Shown: piece after piece, positions 40,134 to 53,900 of the stretch
Numbering within the stretch: position 1 is the first letter of the stretch
Layout: every line of letters begins with the position of its first letter
Source of the DNA: Wuchereria bancrofti
Taxonomy: Eukaryota; Nematoda; Chromadorea; Rhabditida; Onchocercidae
Assembly: GCA_005281725.1 (NCBI GenBank)
Contig: SSBO01000012.1
Coordinates: forward strand, 19,605,060-19,669,059
Direction: 5' to 3'
DNA length: 64,000 bases
Notes under the pieces: generated by a model
Seen by the model: only the letters and a program-made list of their open reading frames with translations
What the model was told of the DNA's origin: nothing
Database searches by the model: none
Made by a program: the position numbers and the translations under genes

Positions 40134-42700
40134 CAATGAGGTGTTGCTGATAGGCGGTAAAATGTATTGAGTTTTTGGAGCACCCACAAAGATGGGTGAT
40201 ATGGGTCGGTAATAAACGGAGATGGGTGGGACTTCATTACTCTCCCCCCTCTTCAAAGACCATCAACAATATATCTGAAGTCGTTCGGGTATGATAACAA
40301 CAATAACATATTTCTTAAAGATGGACAAAAATAATCTCGACAAAATGCTACAGCAACAGATGATGACGATGACGACAATGATGATGATGACAACGATGAC
40401 GATGACAACGACAACGATGATAACATCAACAATATATGGCAATGAACAAAGAAGCAGCATGCGAAAGTGATGACAATGAATTATGGTTATAAAGGCATAC
40501 ATATATATTGCTTGGGAAAGACAATTTAATTGGTACTTGAAATATTAATTACTGTTAAATTATTATTACTATTACTATCAACGCAAATAGTCATCATTAC
40601 TCACACCATTACCATTCATTATTATCATTATTATTAATTATCATTGTTACTATTATTATTATCATCGTTATTGTTCTTATTATTATTAACAATATTATTA
40701 CCAATCAATAACGACAGTAACGTAGCATTTCCTCCTTTCGTCATTTCCTGTCCGTCCATTTTAATCTCTTTGATTTAAATTCATTGAAAAAAAAAACAGG
40801 ACAAAAGGAGAATTAGAATTTTTTCCATCATATTATCATCGAAAGATGAATGTAATATAAAAAGAATGAAACAAAAATCTTTTTTAAACTAAAATGATTT
40901 TCAAACAGAAAAGAGACAGTGCTAATTGCACGGTGGAAAACTGCAAGCAGACAAATATTTCTCCTAAAGACAATTTAAAAAATAAAATTAAAGAGAAAAA
41001 TCGAAACATTCCTTCAAATAGCATGAAAAATAAATGAAGTAACATTAATCCTGATATTGATATCCCCTATTTCCAGTAGATAAAACTAATCAGTGAGTTA
41101 TGTGCCACTAATTGATTAATCAATTTTGTCACAGTCGATTTAGCAGTGGGAAGAAAAGGAAAAAGATTGGTCATGATTAATGTCATTTAATTACATTATC
41201 GAAATCACTAGACAGCGCATTTCCAACCCATTTTTAAACCTTTTCTTCTCTTTGTTAGTAGATGAAATTTTTTCTCAAAAAAGTGAAAAATGAAACCAAT
41301 ACTTCGTTTAATTTCAAATATATATACATATATAATAGTATGTTCCCTTTTTTCAAACAGTAGGGAAATAATTTGTACAAATTACAAGCACCTTTTTTTG
41401 TTGGGAATATTAAAACAAAAAAAAAAAAACCAAACACCAATCTACAATTTTTTTACCTATCATTGTCTTTTAGGGGCATATTAACAGATATCTAAATTAC
41501 TGTCAAACAGCCCTCCCTTTCCAAAAATGATGTTAAAACTAGCCACTATTGACTGGTGCCACTCAAACTTTTTTTATTGTCATTCTCTTACGGAACGAAA
41601 AAAAAGGATATTTATATGGAAAACATGAATGTTTATAGCATAACCTCAACCTCTGATAATAGGTTATTGATAAAACATCACATTCCTAACGATGCAAAAT
41701 CTTTATACCATATGCCTAAATAATATCAGAGAGGAAATTTTACACTGATTACAAAATTTCAGCTACGCAAAAATGAAATGGAAATTTACAAGCACTAATA
41801 ATAACTTCCATTTTGGAGTCGATATCAGGATAGATGATAACAGTCCAGTAAACTGAATGATAAATTGCAAAACTTAACCTATCAAGATTGATGATTTGCC
41901 AAATTTAACAATGTCAGAAGATATATCATTTCATGTTATATATAAATCATGATGAACACTTAGTTTTTTATTGAGGGAAAAAATATCAGAGAAAACCGAT
42001 ATCAGAGAAAACCAACTGTCAATAATAAAGTGTCTCCATATTAAAAAATAAAGAACATATAACGACTTTTTACACTGGTTGTTAAACCTATCTGCAATGC
42101 ATTGTATCAACAAATGAATGATATTCGTTAGTTTATGACTGTAGAACAAATGATGTATTTTTTTTGCTAGCCGTCAAAATTTAGAAGCATAGATGACTTC
42201 GAATGAGGCAAAAAAAGAAAAGAAAAATAAAATGAAAAATTTTCGAAATTCCAAATTTGAGAAAAACGAAATTCCAGTTAATAATATTAGAAACAAACAT
42301 TTGCAACCCACAATTCACTAAACAGATACCAAAATCACTGGTCCTTTAACATACATCGCGCAGGATAGTGGAGAACAAAATTCATTTTTACAAGCTTCAG
42401 TCCTTTAATCCGAAGCAATAATAAACGGTTCTGTTGCTTCATCAAGTTTCTTGTTCACGATTTCTTAAAAATTAGAACAATTACTGGTAAAAAGTTAGTG
42501 TTCTGTTATATTTCATATTCAAAACAGAGTTTCCTATAAACTGTTTTATGTTTCTTTTATAAACATAATATGATGAAACATAAGGTCATAAAACTTTGCA
42601 TCTGTGAACACAAAATATAACTAAATATTTATCAAACAGTGCAAAATTTATGATGGTGTAGATATATAAGCCAAAACTTTCGAACAATCGCACGTTAAAA

Positions 42701-45700
42701 TCAAAAGACAAAAGAACTGTTCCCTGTACAATGGCAAATTAGCTGAATTATATTTAATGATAAGAACAATTCTTTTAGGGATTTGGAGAGTGAGGGCCAA
42801 GGCCCGTTTCTCAGTTTTCTGCTCGGATATGCTATTACCAAAAAGAAAAAAAAAACTTGAAAATTACCAGCTTCAAAATTTGAACTTCCAACATTTTTTG
42901 TTGAACTAGATTTAACGTGTTTCGGTTGCTGACCTCGTGCACTTTTCTGCAAAGGGAAAACAATAATAGAATTTCTGTTTATCTTAAAAACTTTTTGATA
43001 ACCAGTTAAATTCAATAAAAATGTTTGTTCTGAAGATGCGTGAGTTTATGTATTTAATTTATGCCAAGTAACTATTCCTTGAGTACCTTACAGTTTACAG
43101 TGGATGTTTTTCCCCAATATTACTTTCATTCAAATGGATTCATGCAGTGAAACATAAACTGCACGAGAAAAAAAATCCTTGTGAAAATAAACCTGACCTA
43201 AATAAATGATAGAATACAAAAATATTAACATCACACAACAGATATGTATAATAGATAGAGCTGAAATTCGCACAATTCATGTGAATTTAAAAGAACTCAC
43301 ATCCGCAGTAGGCTTAGCGGTAACAGTATTTCTACCACAGGTCTCGACAAGAGCAGTGTGTAGCAGTAGAACTAGCGTTAGATTTTGCATGCCGTATTTC
43401 TGGCTTAGCCTGATCAAAATCTCCTGCTGCAACAGAAGCAGCGAGTTGACTTGCAGTTTCCAGATCTATTTCATCACCTTCATCAAGCAGTACATAAACT
43501 GGTTCACCATTTGCGCCTTTCAAAGCCTGTACCTAAAAGTAGAGAAAATAATAGCGAAAGTGGATATATAAATTTCAGTTTCAATTCTATTTTTATTTCA
43601 TTTCATTTCTCAATCATTTCGTAGTTTGGCCACATAAAATCCATGTAAAAAAAAAAAAAAACCATAAACAAACTTTTTTAAAGTCAACACCATATTGCGC
43701 TTTGAGCGTCGCAATTGTGGCTGGATCAGTAATAATACCCTCAGAATCCTCTGTAACAGAAATAAAGTCTGGACAGAATAGAGAAGAGAAACTTATATAC
43801 ATATAGCAGTAAGGAGAAAAGGTTAGCTTACACCGCTCAATTTACATATCATTTTCCTTTAATCATTCGAATGCTTCAACTATAATTTGTCTTTTAAATA
43901 CTTTAGTGTAGTCACACTTCAAATTAATTCGACTAACCTTGACCTCGTACCATTCGCTTGCGTTGCGTACTATTACCCTACAAATGTAATGTCTTCAAAT
44001 AAGAAGTATTTTATCCAACAATTTGCTTGACTTCAGTGAACAAAAATGCACACAGTGGTTGCATGATGAGTAGGAAAAAGGAAGAACTATTGGTAACGGT
44101 AGTGCCATTAGCAGGATTTTGTTAGTTTCTGATTGCGATGTTCGCATTTTATTATGCAGTAGCGACTATTTCTATTATTAGCACTGTAATTCCAAGCTAC
44201 TGAGGGATGCATTTTAGCAACTGTTGAATTAATTTCCTCATCCAGTACAGATGATGTAACTAAACCGAAGCAAATTCTACGACTAATTTTAAAATACTTT
44301 TTTAATACAATACTCGTACATAATACTTATATAATATTTAAAATACATATCCTCGAACTTACCGAATCGCCAGTAGCAGAAGCAAATTCGGGCATTAAAT
44401 CCGGATGTTTGGAGCGAAGGTGACGAATAGCTCGGCACATATTAAACGGTCGATGTAGCATATATGTCATGTTGCATACTAAACATTCAATTAACTGTGG
44501 ATTGATGAATTCCATGCAACCATCAGAAATCCTTTCCAATCTTGTCTATAAATGAAAATTCTGATTTGAATCCCAAGCTTGTAATATTATTATTAGGGAC
44601 TAATGTCAGATGTAATAATAACCGTAAAATATTTCAGTGAAGGTCGGATGGACATAAAATTAAAGCAGAAAAATTGCTTTAGACCAAACATGCTTTCCCT
44701 ATGAGCAAGATGTGTGTGATGCTAAATGCAAGAGATATAAGCAATGCCAAATATTCAAACGTCTCCACTGACCTATTGGCTATGCAAAACTTATATACAT
44801 AGAGTTCATTTTTCAAAATTTAAAAAATAGAAAGAAAAAAATGGAACAATTCCTAACTTTGCATAATTCATATTGCATGCTATGTAGATGATGTGGATGC
44901 TCAGTTCGGAAGTGACGTATTGCTCCAGCACTTATCACAGCTGCTAAAATATCTCCATTACACATCTTACATTTCCAATGACAATCATTTACTGCTTCCA
45001 CATATCGGCTGTTTACTGGCGCTGCCTGTCGTAATGCTGGCATTATAAACTGGCGTTTTGGTTTACTTCGACGACCTGAAAAAAAAAAAGAATAAAGCCA
45101 TATAAATGATATTGTCTGTTAGACACTGATATTACCTGGAAATTGTTAGATTTCATTTTATATTTCAATATTTGTACAATGTGATGGATAATGGCTAATG
45201 CAATCGATAAAATTTCCAACAAAACAGTCAACATAAAAAGGACTCATATAAGTTATGTGCAAAGGAAAACAAAAGTCAAACATAATATACCCTCTATCAT
45301 GAAACAAACAATACCACCGCCAATCATATTTAATCATAAAGTCTTTTGAAAATCTCAAGCAATTAATACCAACCGAATGTCATCCGACTATTTACATAAT
45401 TTGTAGCCCTTTCTTCTTCCATTTCATCATCTTCGACATCATTTGTATTTTTTCCTTCTTCACAGAGTTTAAGTCGCTTTTCTATCGCTATAAAAATATG
45501 ATTTCTGAGCTAATAACTTAATTAAGTGATTACTACAAAGACTTCATCTTTTCTTTTCCGAAATAGCTAAGGAGTATTTGTTACGAAGAGTAAGGTACAA
45601 AATTTTTGTGAGGATATGTCGCTAAATCCAGTGAGAAAAAATACAGCAAAAGACAGTAGAAAAATAAAACAAACCAGCATGTAAACGAGCTTCTGATGTA

Positions 45701-47054
45701 TGCATTGTACCATATTTCCCACATCTGATACGATGTTCATCAGGCATTGAAACATCAAATTCATCACCATAATTCTCCAACAAACGAGCATTAATAACAA
45801 GTTCCTTAAAAGAAAATTTTATAATTAAATACATTTAGAAGTCTGTAAATACTTAAGATGTTAGCAAAATTCATAAATGAATCAAGTCATTGCATTAACC
45901 AGAAAAAAAGAACGCACCTGCAGACAAAGATTACATTTTGGCACCTCAACTTCTTCTGGATGAACTTCCGAAAAATGCATGGCCAGTGCTTCGGCTGTCA
46001 TAAACATACCACACCAAATACATTGTAAATTCGCTCCACGATCAAGTGAAGTATCGATGACAGCAAAATCTTGAATTGATAAAGGTTTTCCGAGTCCTGG
46101 CTGTGGCTTCTGAAAAAGCAAAATAAAAAATAAATTATTAAATGAAGTAAACTAAATGGTCAAAGTCAACATTAAAATGAGCATCTTACTAAAAAGTTTA
46201 TAAGAATAGCCAGAATATTTCCAATTAATTCTGAAAAACTGAAGGTCATATTTTTATTCGACCAGGGCTTTGAGACATAAAAAAAATCATATTTCAGTTT
46301 AGTAGATCCAGATGAAAGCAACCAGACAAATTCTTAGGGAAAGTAAAAGAATTTCCTGGATTCTCAATAAAAATTTCATAAACAATCCAAAAATTATTTG
46401 TAACGGTCTAACAGTCTTCGCGCTTTTGAAATTAGCTAATATCTACGAAGTCCATAAGGATAAGCATTTTGCAACCCTGAGTTTCCACTTTCCAGCACAC
46501 TGATGAATCGATGGATGCCATGCATTGAAATGTCGAACTAGATGTACAACTTCAAATTTACGATTAAGAGATACTACCGCATTGCAAATACCACAACGTG
46601 CGTGTTGTTTATCCACCAGAGTTACGGGTACCTGCATGCAACATTTATTATCTTATCTGTCGCTGACATAATAAGCATTACACTGACTTAATAAGAGTTT
46701 ATGAATTTCAAATAGAAAAATGATAAAAAACTATATCTAAACAAATGAAGTTAAAGTCACGTAACTAAATGAATCAAAAAGAATAACACGAATTTTGTAC
46801 GCATATCACACACAGATTTATTCTTCATGACAATGCAAACACTTTAACAACGATTATGTTTGGTTGGTATAGCAGAACAAACTGTAATTTTTTCGTTTTT
46901 TGACTACTATGTCCGGTTCTCAGGTTTAATTTGTTCAAAATGCATGTAAATAATACAAATGTAAACATACTGCCCGACCCAACTTTTCAAACATTTTTTT
47001 CCGCAAAGCTGTTATTAGCTGATTAAGCGACATTTCGTTTGGGTTGACACGAAT
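42701..47054 (-). CDS. Redundant copy of the 3' half of the zinc-finger gene, with one frameshifting difference
   Basis: Exons match the copy at 50928-55275 shifted by about 8.22 kb: 47054-46971, 46631-46476, 46109-45918, 45804-45675, 45487-45374, 45075-44858, 44545-44363, 43977-43938, 43768-43674, 43532-43301, then 42946 onward to the stop at 42701. Fingers two to five are intact. The exon 43301-43532 is 10 bases longer than its counterpart because TGTGTAGCAG is inserted at about 43357-43366, which breaks the frame and would drop the rest of the C-terminus. One missense difference is also visible (GAATTAT-type Asn codon here, Lys at the other copy, just before YGDE). This is either a loss-of-function-like allele affecting only the tail or a consensus error. 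Confidence 0.75.
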
Positions 47055-47355
47055 CTGAAAACAATAAAAAGGTGTTGCAATGATGCTGGAACACTTCATC
47101 CTATTCAATTTAACGCAAATTTTTGAACTGTTAGAATAATTTGAAAACTTGCTATATATTAAGCGCTTCCATCTTAAATAGTTTAAACGACTAACTTTTC
47201 GTTTTCATAGGTATGAACAATTCAAAATGTTATAAGTTACCATGTTAAACTTTTTAATGCAGTGGAAAGTTCCTACTTGCATGCTGGCAATAGTCTACAT
47301 ATGAATTCAATCACCACAAAGATGACTAAGATTCTCAATCATTCTCTGCTGCAAT

Positions 47356-47356
47356 N
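47356..47356. other. Single-N contig join 4
   Basis: Lone N; to its right the sequence restarts at the equivalent of 36003/39135 and runs collinearly for about 8.2 kb before becoming unique at about 55577. Confidence 0.85.
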
Positions 47357-48198
47357 TTTGAAAAAAAAAACACAATAGTACAGTTAAATCAGAATACTAT
47401 TCAAATTAAAAAGTTATTGGAATATTTAGTTTCATTTCACAGTTTCACATTTCAAAAAAATTTTTGCAAATTATGAAATGCTGTGATATTTGCAAGATAG
47501 GTCGCTATGTCCATATACATAGCATGTGGGAAAGTGGAATATATTTTATGTTAATAATAATAAATGTGACATAATTAAGCAAGCATATAGCGATAGAAGT
47601 TTAGCAGAAGCTAAATTCAACAAGGAATGGGAAATATGAGTTGACACGGGTGAGAAATTGGATTTGATAGGAGCTAATACAGATAATGATGGATTTGAAA
47701 CGGAACGAAATAGGTGGGAGTGCATTTCAAATAAATTGCTGTGGGTAAGAATGAGTGTGGAGTGGGAAGCAGTCAACTTATGAGATAATTTGGATCATAA
47801 TAAATGAAATATATGAAAGGAAAGAGAAAAAAAAAACATTCATTCGCTGCAGTTTATTAAACAAAACCATAAACTTACTTCTTAAAACTTCTTCATTTCA
47901 ATTTAAATAATGAAAATTATTAAATATTTTTTAAATTTGCTCATCAATAAAATCAGACCACCCTGCACTCCTTTCTATGTCGCACTTTTATTTTTAACTA
48001 ATATTTATTATTATCATTGTTATCTATTATTATTATTATTACTGTTATTATTATTGTTATTATTATTATTAATTACCTGATTAAGTTAACGATTTGAATG
48101 TTTTCAAACAATTTTACTCGGAAAAATGGGAGATAAAAAACAAGCATTTTTATTGGAAAATAATTTCAAATTAATTAAAAAAAATATTCTTGTTTTAC

Positions 48199-48349
48199 CT
48201 GTGCCACATGCGCCAGAAACACGAATATTAACTTCAGCTCGATCTTGCTGCGCTTCAACGTTATTATTGCTTTGGAGAAGCAATAATCCAGCTAATAGAT
48301 AAAGTGAGGTAAAAGGAAGATGAAAAAGTGAGACTTGAAGTTGAAACAT
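48199..48349 (-). CDS. Third copy of exon 1 of secreted-protein gene 2
   Basis: Same signal-peptide exon as 36844-36994; upstream flank differs at a few bases. In the real locus this exon lies about 2.6 kb downstream of the zinc-finger gene's stop, on the same strand. Confidence 0.75.
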
Positions 48350-50927
48350 CAATGAGGTGTTGCTGATAGGTGGTAAAATGTATTGAGTTTTTGGAGCACC
48401 CACAAAGATGGGTGATATGGGTCGGTAATAAACGGGGATGGGTGGGACTTCATTACTCTCCCCCCTCTTCAAAGACCATCAACAATATATCTGAAGTCGT
48501 TCGGGTATGATAACAACAATAACATATTTCTTAAAGATGGACAAAAATAATCTCGACAAAATGCTACAGCAACAATGATGACAATGACGACAATGATGAT
48601 GATGACAACGATGACGATGACAACGACAACGATGATAACATCAACAATATATGGCAATGAACAAAGAAGCAACATGCGAAAGTGATGACAATGAATTATG
48701 GTTATAAAGGCATACATATGTATTGCTTGGGAAAGACAATTTAATTGGTACCTGAAATATTAATTATTGTTAAATTATTATTACTATTACTATCAACGCA
48801 AATAGTCATCATTACTCACACCATTACCACTCATTATTATCATTATTATTAATTATTATTGTTACTATTATTATTATCATCGTTATTGTTCTTATTATTA
48901 TTAACAATACTATTACCAATCAATAACGATAGTAACGTAGCATTTCCTCCTTTCGTCATTTCCTGTCCGTCCATTTTAATCCCTTTGATTTAAATTTATT
49001 GAAAAAAAAAACAGGACAAAAAGAGAATTAAAATTTTTTCCATCACATTATCATCGAAAGACGAATGTAATATAAAAAGAATGAAACAAAAATCTTTTTT
49101 AAACTAAAATGATTTTCAAACAGAAAAGAAACAGTGCTAATTGCACGGTGGAAAACTGCAAGCAGTCAAATATTTCTCCTAAAGACAATTTAAAAAAGAA
49201 AATTAAAGAGAAAAATCGAAATATTTTTTCAAATAGCATGAAAAATAAATGAAGTAACATTAATCCTGATATTGATAGTCCCTATTTTCAGTAGATAAAA
49301 GTAATCAGTGAGTTATGTGCCACTAATTGATTAATCAATTTTGTCACAGTCGATTTAGCAGTGGGAAGAAAAGGAAAAAGATTGGTCATGATTAATGTCA
49401 TTTGATTACATTATCGAAATCACTAGACAGCGCATTCCCAACCCATTTTTAAATCTTTTCTTCTCTTTGTTAGTAGATGAACTTTTTTCTCAAAAAAATA
49501 AAAAGTGAAACCAATACTTCGTTTAGTTTCAAATATATATATATGTATATATATATATATAATAGTATGTTCCCTTTTTTCAAACAGTAGGGAAATAATT
49601 TGTACAAATTACAAGCACCTTTTTTTGTTGGGAATATTAAAACAAAAAAAAAAAAACCAAACGCCAATCTACAATTTTTTTACCCATCATTGTCTTTTAG
49701 GGGCATATTGACAAATATCTAAATTACTGTCAAACAGCCCTCCCTTTTCAAAAATGATGTTAAAACTAGCCACTATTGACTGGTGCTACTCAAACTTTTT
49801 TTATTGTTATTCTCTTGCGGAACGAAAAAAAAGGATATTTATATGGAAAACATGAATGTTTATAGCATAACCTCAACCTTTGATAATGGGTTATTGATAA
49901 AACATCACATTCCTAACGATGCAAAATCTTTATACCATATGCCTAAATAATATCAGAGAGGAAATTTTACACTGATTACAAAATTTCAGCTACGCAAAAA
50001 TGAAATGGAAATTTACAAACACTAATAATAACTTTCATTTTGGAGTCGATATCAGGTTAGATGATAACAGTCCAGTAAACTGAATGATAAATTGCAAAAC
50101 TTAACCTATCAAGATTGATGATTTGCCAAATTTAACAATGTCACAAGATATATCACTTCATGTTATATATAAATCATGATGAATACTTAGTTTTTTATTG
50201 AGGAAAAAAATATCAGAGAAAACCGATATCAGAGAAAACCAACTGTCAATAATAAAGTGTCCCATATTAAAAAATAAAGAACATATAACGACTTTTTACA
50301 CTGGTTGTTAAACCTATCTGCAATGCATTGTATCAACAAATGAATGATATTCGTTAGTTTATGACTGTAGAACAAATGATGTATTTTTTTTGCTAGCCGT
50401 CAAAATTTAGAAGCATAGATGACTTCGAGTGAGGCAAAAAAAGAAAAGAAAAATAAAATGAAAAATTTTCGAAATTCCAAATTTGAGAAAAACAAAATTC
50501 CAGTTAATAATATTAGAAACAAACATTTGCAACCCACAATTCACTAAACAGATACCAAAATCACTGGTTCTTTAACATACATCGCACAGGATAGTGGAGA
50601 ACAAAATTCATTTTTACAAGCTTCAGTCCTTTAATCCGAAGCAATAATAAACGGTTCTGTTGCTTCATCAAGTTTCTTGTTCACGATTTCTTAAAAATTA
50701 GAACAATTACTGGTAAAAAATTAGTGTTCTGTTATATTTCATATTCAAAAACATAGTTTCCTATAAACTGTTTTATGTTTCTTTTATAAACATAATATGA
50801 TGAAACATAAGGTCATAAAACTTTGCATCTGTGAACACAAAATATAACTAAATATTTATCAAACAATGCAAAATTTATGATGGTGTAGATATATAAACCA
50901 AAACTTTCGAACAATCGCACGTTAAAA
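48350..50927. other. Intergenic region between zinc-finger gene and secreted-protein gene 2
   Basis: Non-redundant version of the spacer also seen at 36995-39048 and 40134-42700. It contains a GAT/GAC-rich trinucleotide tract (about 48570-48640), ATT/TTA microsatellites (about 48770-48920), a TA dinucleotide run near 49533-49561 whose length differs in each copy, and an 18-bp tandem pair (TATCAGAGAAAACC) near 50209-50240. No gene seen. It should hold the promoter of secreted-protein gene 2. Confidence 0.6.
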
Positions 50928-53900
50928 TCAAAAGACAAAAGAACTGTTCTCTGTACAATGGCAAATTAGCTGAATTATATTTAATGATAAGAACAATTCT
51001 TTTAGGGATTTGGAGAGTGAGGGCCAAGGCCCGTTTCTCAGTTTTCTGCTCGGATATGCTATTACCAAAAAGAAAAAAAAAAAAACTTGAAAATTACCAG
51101 CTTCAAAATTTGAACTTCCAACATTTTTTGTTGAACTAGATTTAACGTGTTTCGGTTGCTGACCCCGTGCACTTTTCTGCAAAGGGAAAACAATAATAGA
51201 ATTTCTGTTATCTTAAAAACTTTTTGATAACCAGTTAAATTCAATAAAAATGTTTGTTCTGAAGATGCATGAGTTTATGTATTTAATTTAATCTGCCAGG
51301 TAACTATTCCTTGAGTAACTTACAGTTTACAGTGGATGTTTTTCCCCAATATTACTTTCATTCAAATGGATTCATGCAGTGAAACATAAATTGCACGAGA
51401 AAAAAAAATCCTTGTGAAAATAAACCTGACCTAAATAAATGATAGAATACAAAAATATTAACATCACACAACAGATATGTATAATAGGTAGAGCTGAAAT
51501 TGGCACAATTCATGTGAATTTAAAAGAACTCACATCCGAAGTAGGCTTAGCGGTAACAGTATTTCCACCACAGGTCTCGACAAGAGCAGTAGAACTAGCG
51601 TTAGATTTTGCATGCCGTATTTCTGGCTTAGCCTGATCAAAATCTCCTGCTGCAACAGAAGCAGCGAGTTGACTAGCAGTTTCCAGATCTATTTCATCAC
51701 CTTCATCAAGCAGTACATAAACTGGTTCACCATTTGCGCCTTTCAAAGCCTGTACCTAAAAGTAGAGAAAATAATAGCGAAAGTGGATATATAAATTTCA
51801 GTTTCAATTCTATTTTTATTTCATTTGATTTCTCAATCATTTCGTAGTTTGGCCACATAAAATCCATGTAAAAAAATAAAAAAAAAAACCATAAACAAAC
51901 TTTTTTAAAGTCAACACCATATTGCGCTTTGAGCGTTGCAATTGTGGCTGGATCAGTAATAATACCCTCAGAATCCTCTGTAACAGAAATAAAGTCTGGA
52001 CAGAATAGAGAAGAGAAACTTATATACGTATAGCAGTAAGGAGAAAAGGTTAGCTTACACCGCTCAATTTACATATCATTTTCCTTTAATCATTCGAATG
52101 CTTCAACTGAATTAATTTGTCTTTTAAATACTTTAGTGTCACACTTCAAATTAATTCGACTAACCTTGACCTCGTACCATTCGCTTGCGTTGCGTACTAT
52201 TACCCTACAAATGTAATGTCTTCAAATAAGAAGTATTTTATCCAACAATTTGCTTGACTTCAGTGAACAAAAATGCACACAGTGGTTGCATGATGAGTAG
52301 GAAGAAGGAAGAACTATTGGTAACGGTAGTGCCATTAGCAGGATTTTGTTAGTTTCTGACTGCGATGTTCGCATTTTATTATGCAGTAGCAACTGTTTCT
52401 ATTATTAGCACTGTAATTCCAAGCTACTGAGAGATGCATTTTAGCAACTGTTGAATTAATTTCCTCATCCAGTACAGATGATGTAACTAAACCGAAGCAA
52501 ATTCTACGACTAATTTTAAAATACTTTTTTAATACAATACTCGTACATAATACTTATATAATATTTAAAATCCTCGAACTTACCGAATCGCCAGTAGCAG
52601 AAGCAAATTCGGGCATTAAATCCGGATGTTTGGAGCGAAGGTGACGAATAGCTCGGCACATATTAAACGGTCGATGTAGCATATATGTCATGTTGCATAC
52701 TAAACATTCAATTAACTGTGGATTGATGAATTCCATGCAACCATCAGAAATCCTTTCCAATCTTGTCTATAAATGAAAATTCTGATTTGAATCCCAAGCT
52801 TGTAATATTATTATTAGGGACTAATGTCAGATGTAATAATAACCGTAAAATATTTCAGTGAAGGTCGGATGGACATAAAATTAAAGCAGAAAAATTGCTT
52901 TAGACCAAACATGCTTTCCCTATGAGCAAGATGTGTGTGATGCTAAATGCAAGAGATATAAGCAATGCCAAATATTCAAACGTCTCCACTGACCTATTGG
53001 CTATGCAAAACTTATATACATAGAGTTCATTTTTCAAAATTTAAAAAATAGAAAGAAAAAAATGGAACAATTCCTAACTTTGCATAATTCATATTGCATG
53101 CTATGTAGATGATGTGGATGCTCAGTTCGGAAGTGACGTATTGCTCCAGCACTTATCACAGCTGCTAAAATATCTCCATTACACATCTTACATTTCCAAT
53201 GACAATCATTTACTGCTTCCACATATCGGCTGTTTACTGGCGCTGCCTGTCGTAATGCTGGCATTATAAACTGGCGTTTTGGTTTACTTCGACGACCTGA
53301 AAAAAAAAAAGAATAAAGCCATATAAATGATATTGTCTGTTAGACACTGATATTACCTGGAAATTGTTAGATTTCATTTTATATTTCAATATTTGTACAA
53401 TGTGATGGATAATGGCTAATGCAATCGATAAAATTTCCAACAAAACAGTCAACATAAAAAGGACTCATATAAGTTATGTGCAAAGGAAAACAAAAGTCAA
53501 ACATAATATACCATCTATCATGAAACAAACAATACCACCGCCAATCATATTTAATCATAAAGTCTTTTGAAAATCTCAAGCAATTAATACCAACCGAATG
53601 TCATCCGACTATTTACATAATTTGTAGCCCTTTCTTCTTCCATTTCATCATCTTCGACATCATTTGTATTTTTTCCTTCTTCACAGAGTTTAAGTCGCTT
53701 TTCTATCGCTATAAAAATATGATTTCTGAGCTAATAACTTAATTAAGTGATTACTACAAAGACTTCATCTTTTCTTTTCCGAAATAGCTAAGGAGTATTT
53801 GTTACGAAGAGTAAGGTACAAAATTTTTGTGAGGATATGTCGCTAAATCCAGTGAGAAAAAATACAGCAAAAGACAGTAGAAAAATAAAACAAACCAGCA

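Larger units (their letters stand above)
39050..47355. repeat. Redundant contig: second copy of exon-1 region plus 3' half of the zinc-finger gene
   Basis: This whole segment is contained, at near identity, in the neighbouring sequence: 39050-42174 repeats 35921-39048, and 39135-47355 repeats again as 47357-55576. It looks like an alternative-haplotype contig placed in line with the primary one. For gene counting it can be ignored in favour of 47357-55576, which continues into unique sequence on the right. Confidence 0.85.

Noticed and set aside
43206..43571. 121-codon plus-strand frame
   Set aside because: Antisense to a zinc-finger gene exon and open only because of the 10-base insertion in this copy; the other copy breaks it.
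39983..48349. Apparent tandem triplication of the signal-peptide exon and duplication of a zinc-finger gene
   Set aside because: Copy boundaries coincide exactly with single-N joins and the copies are collinear throughout, including intergenic microsatellites; assembly redundancy is the simpler reading.
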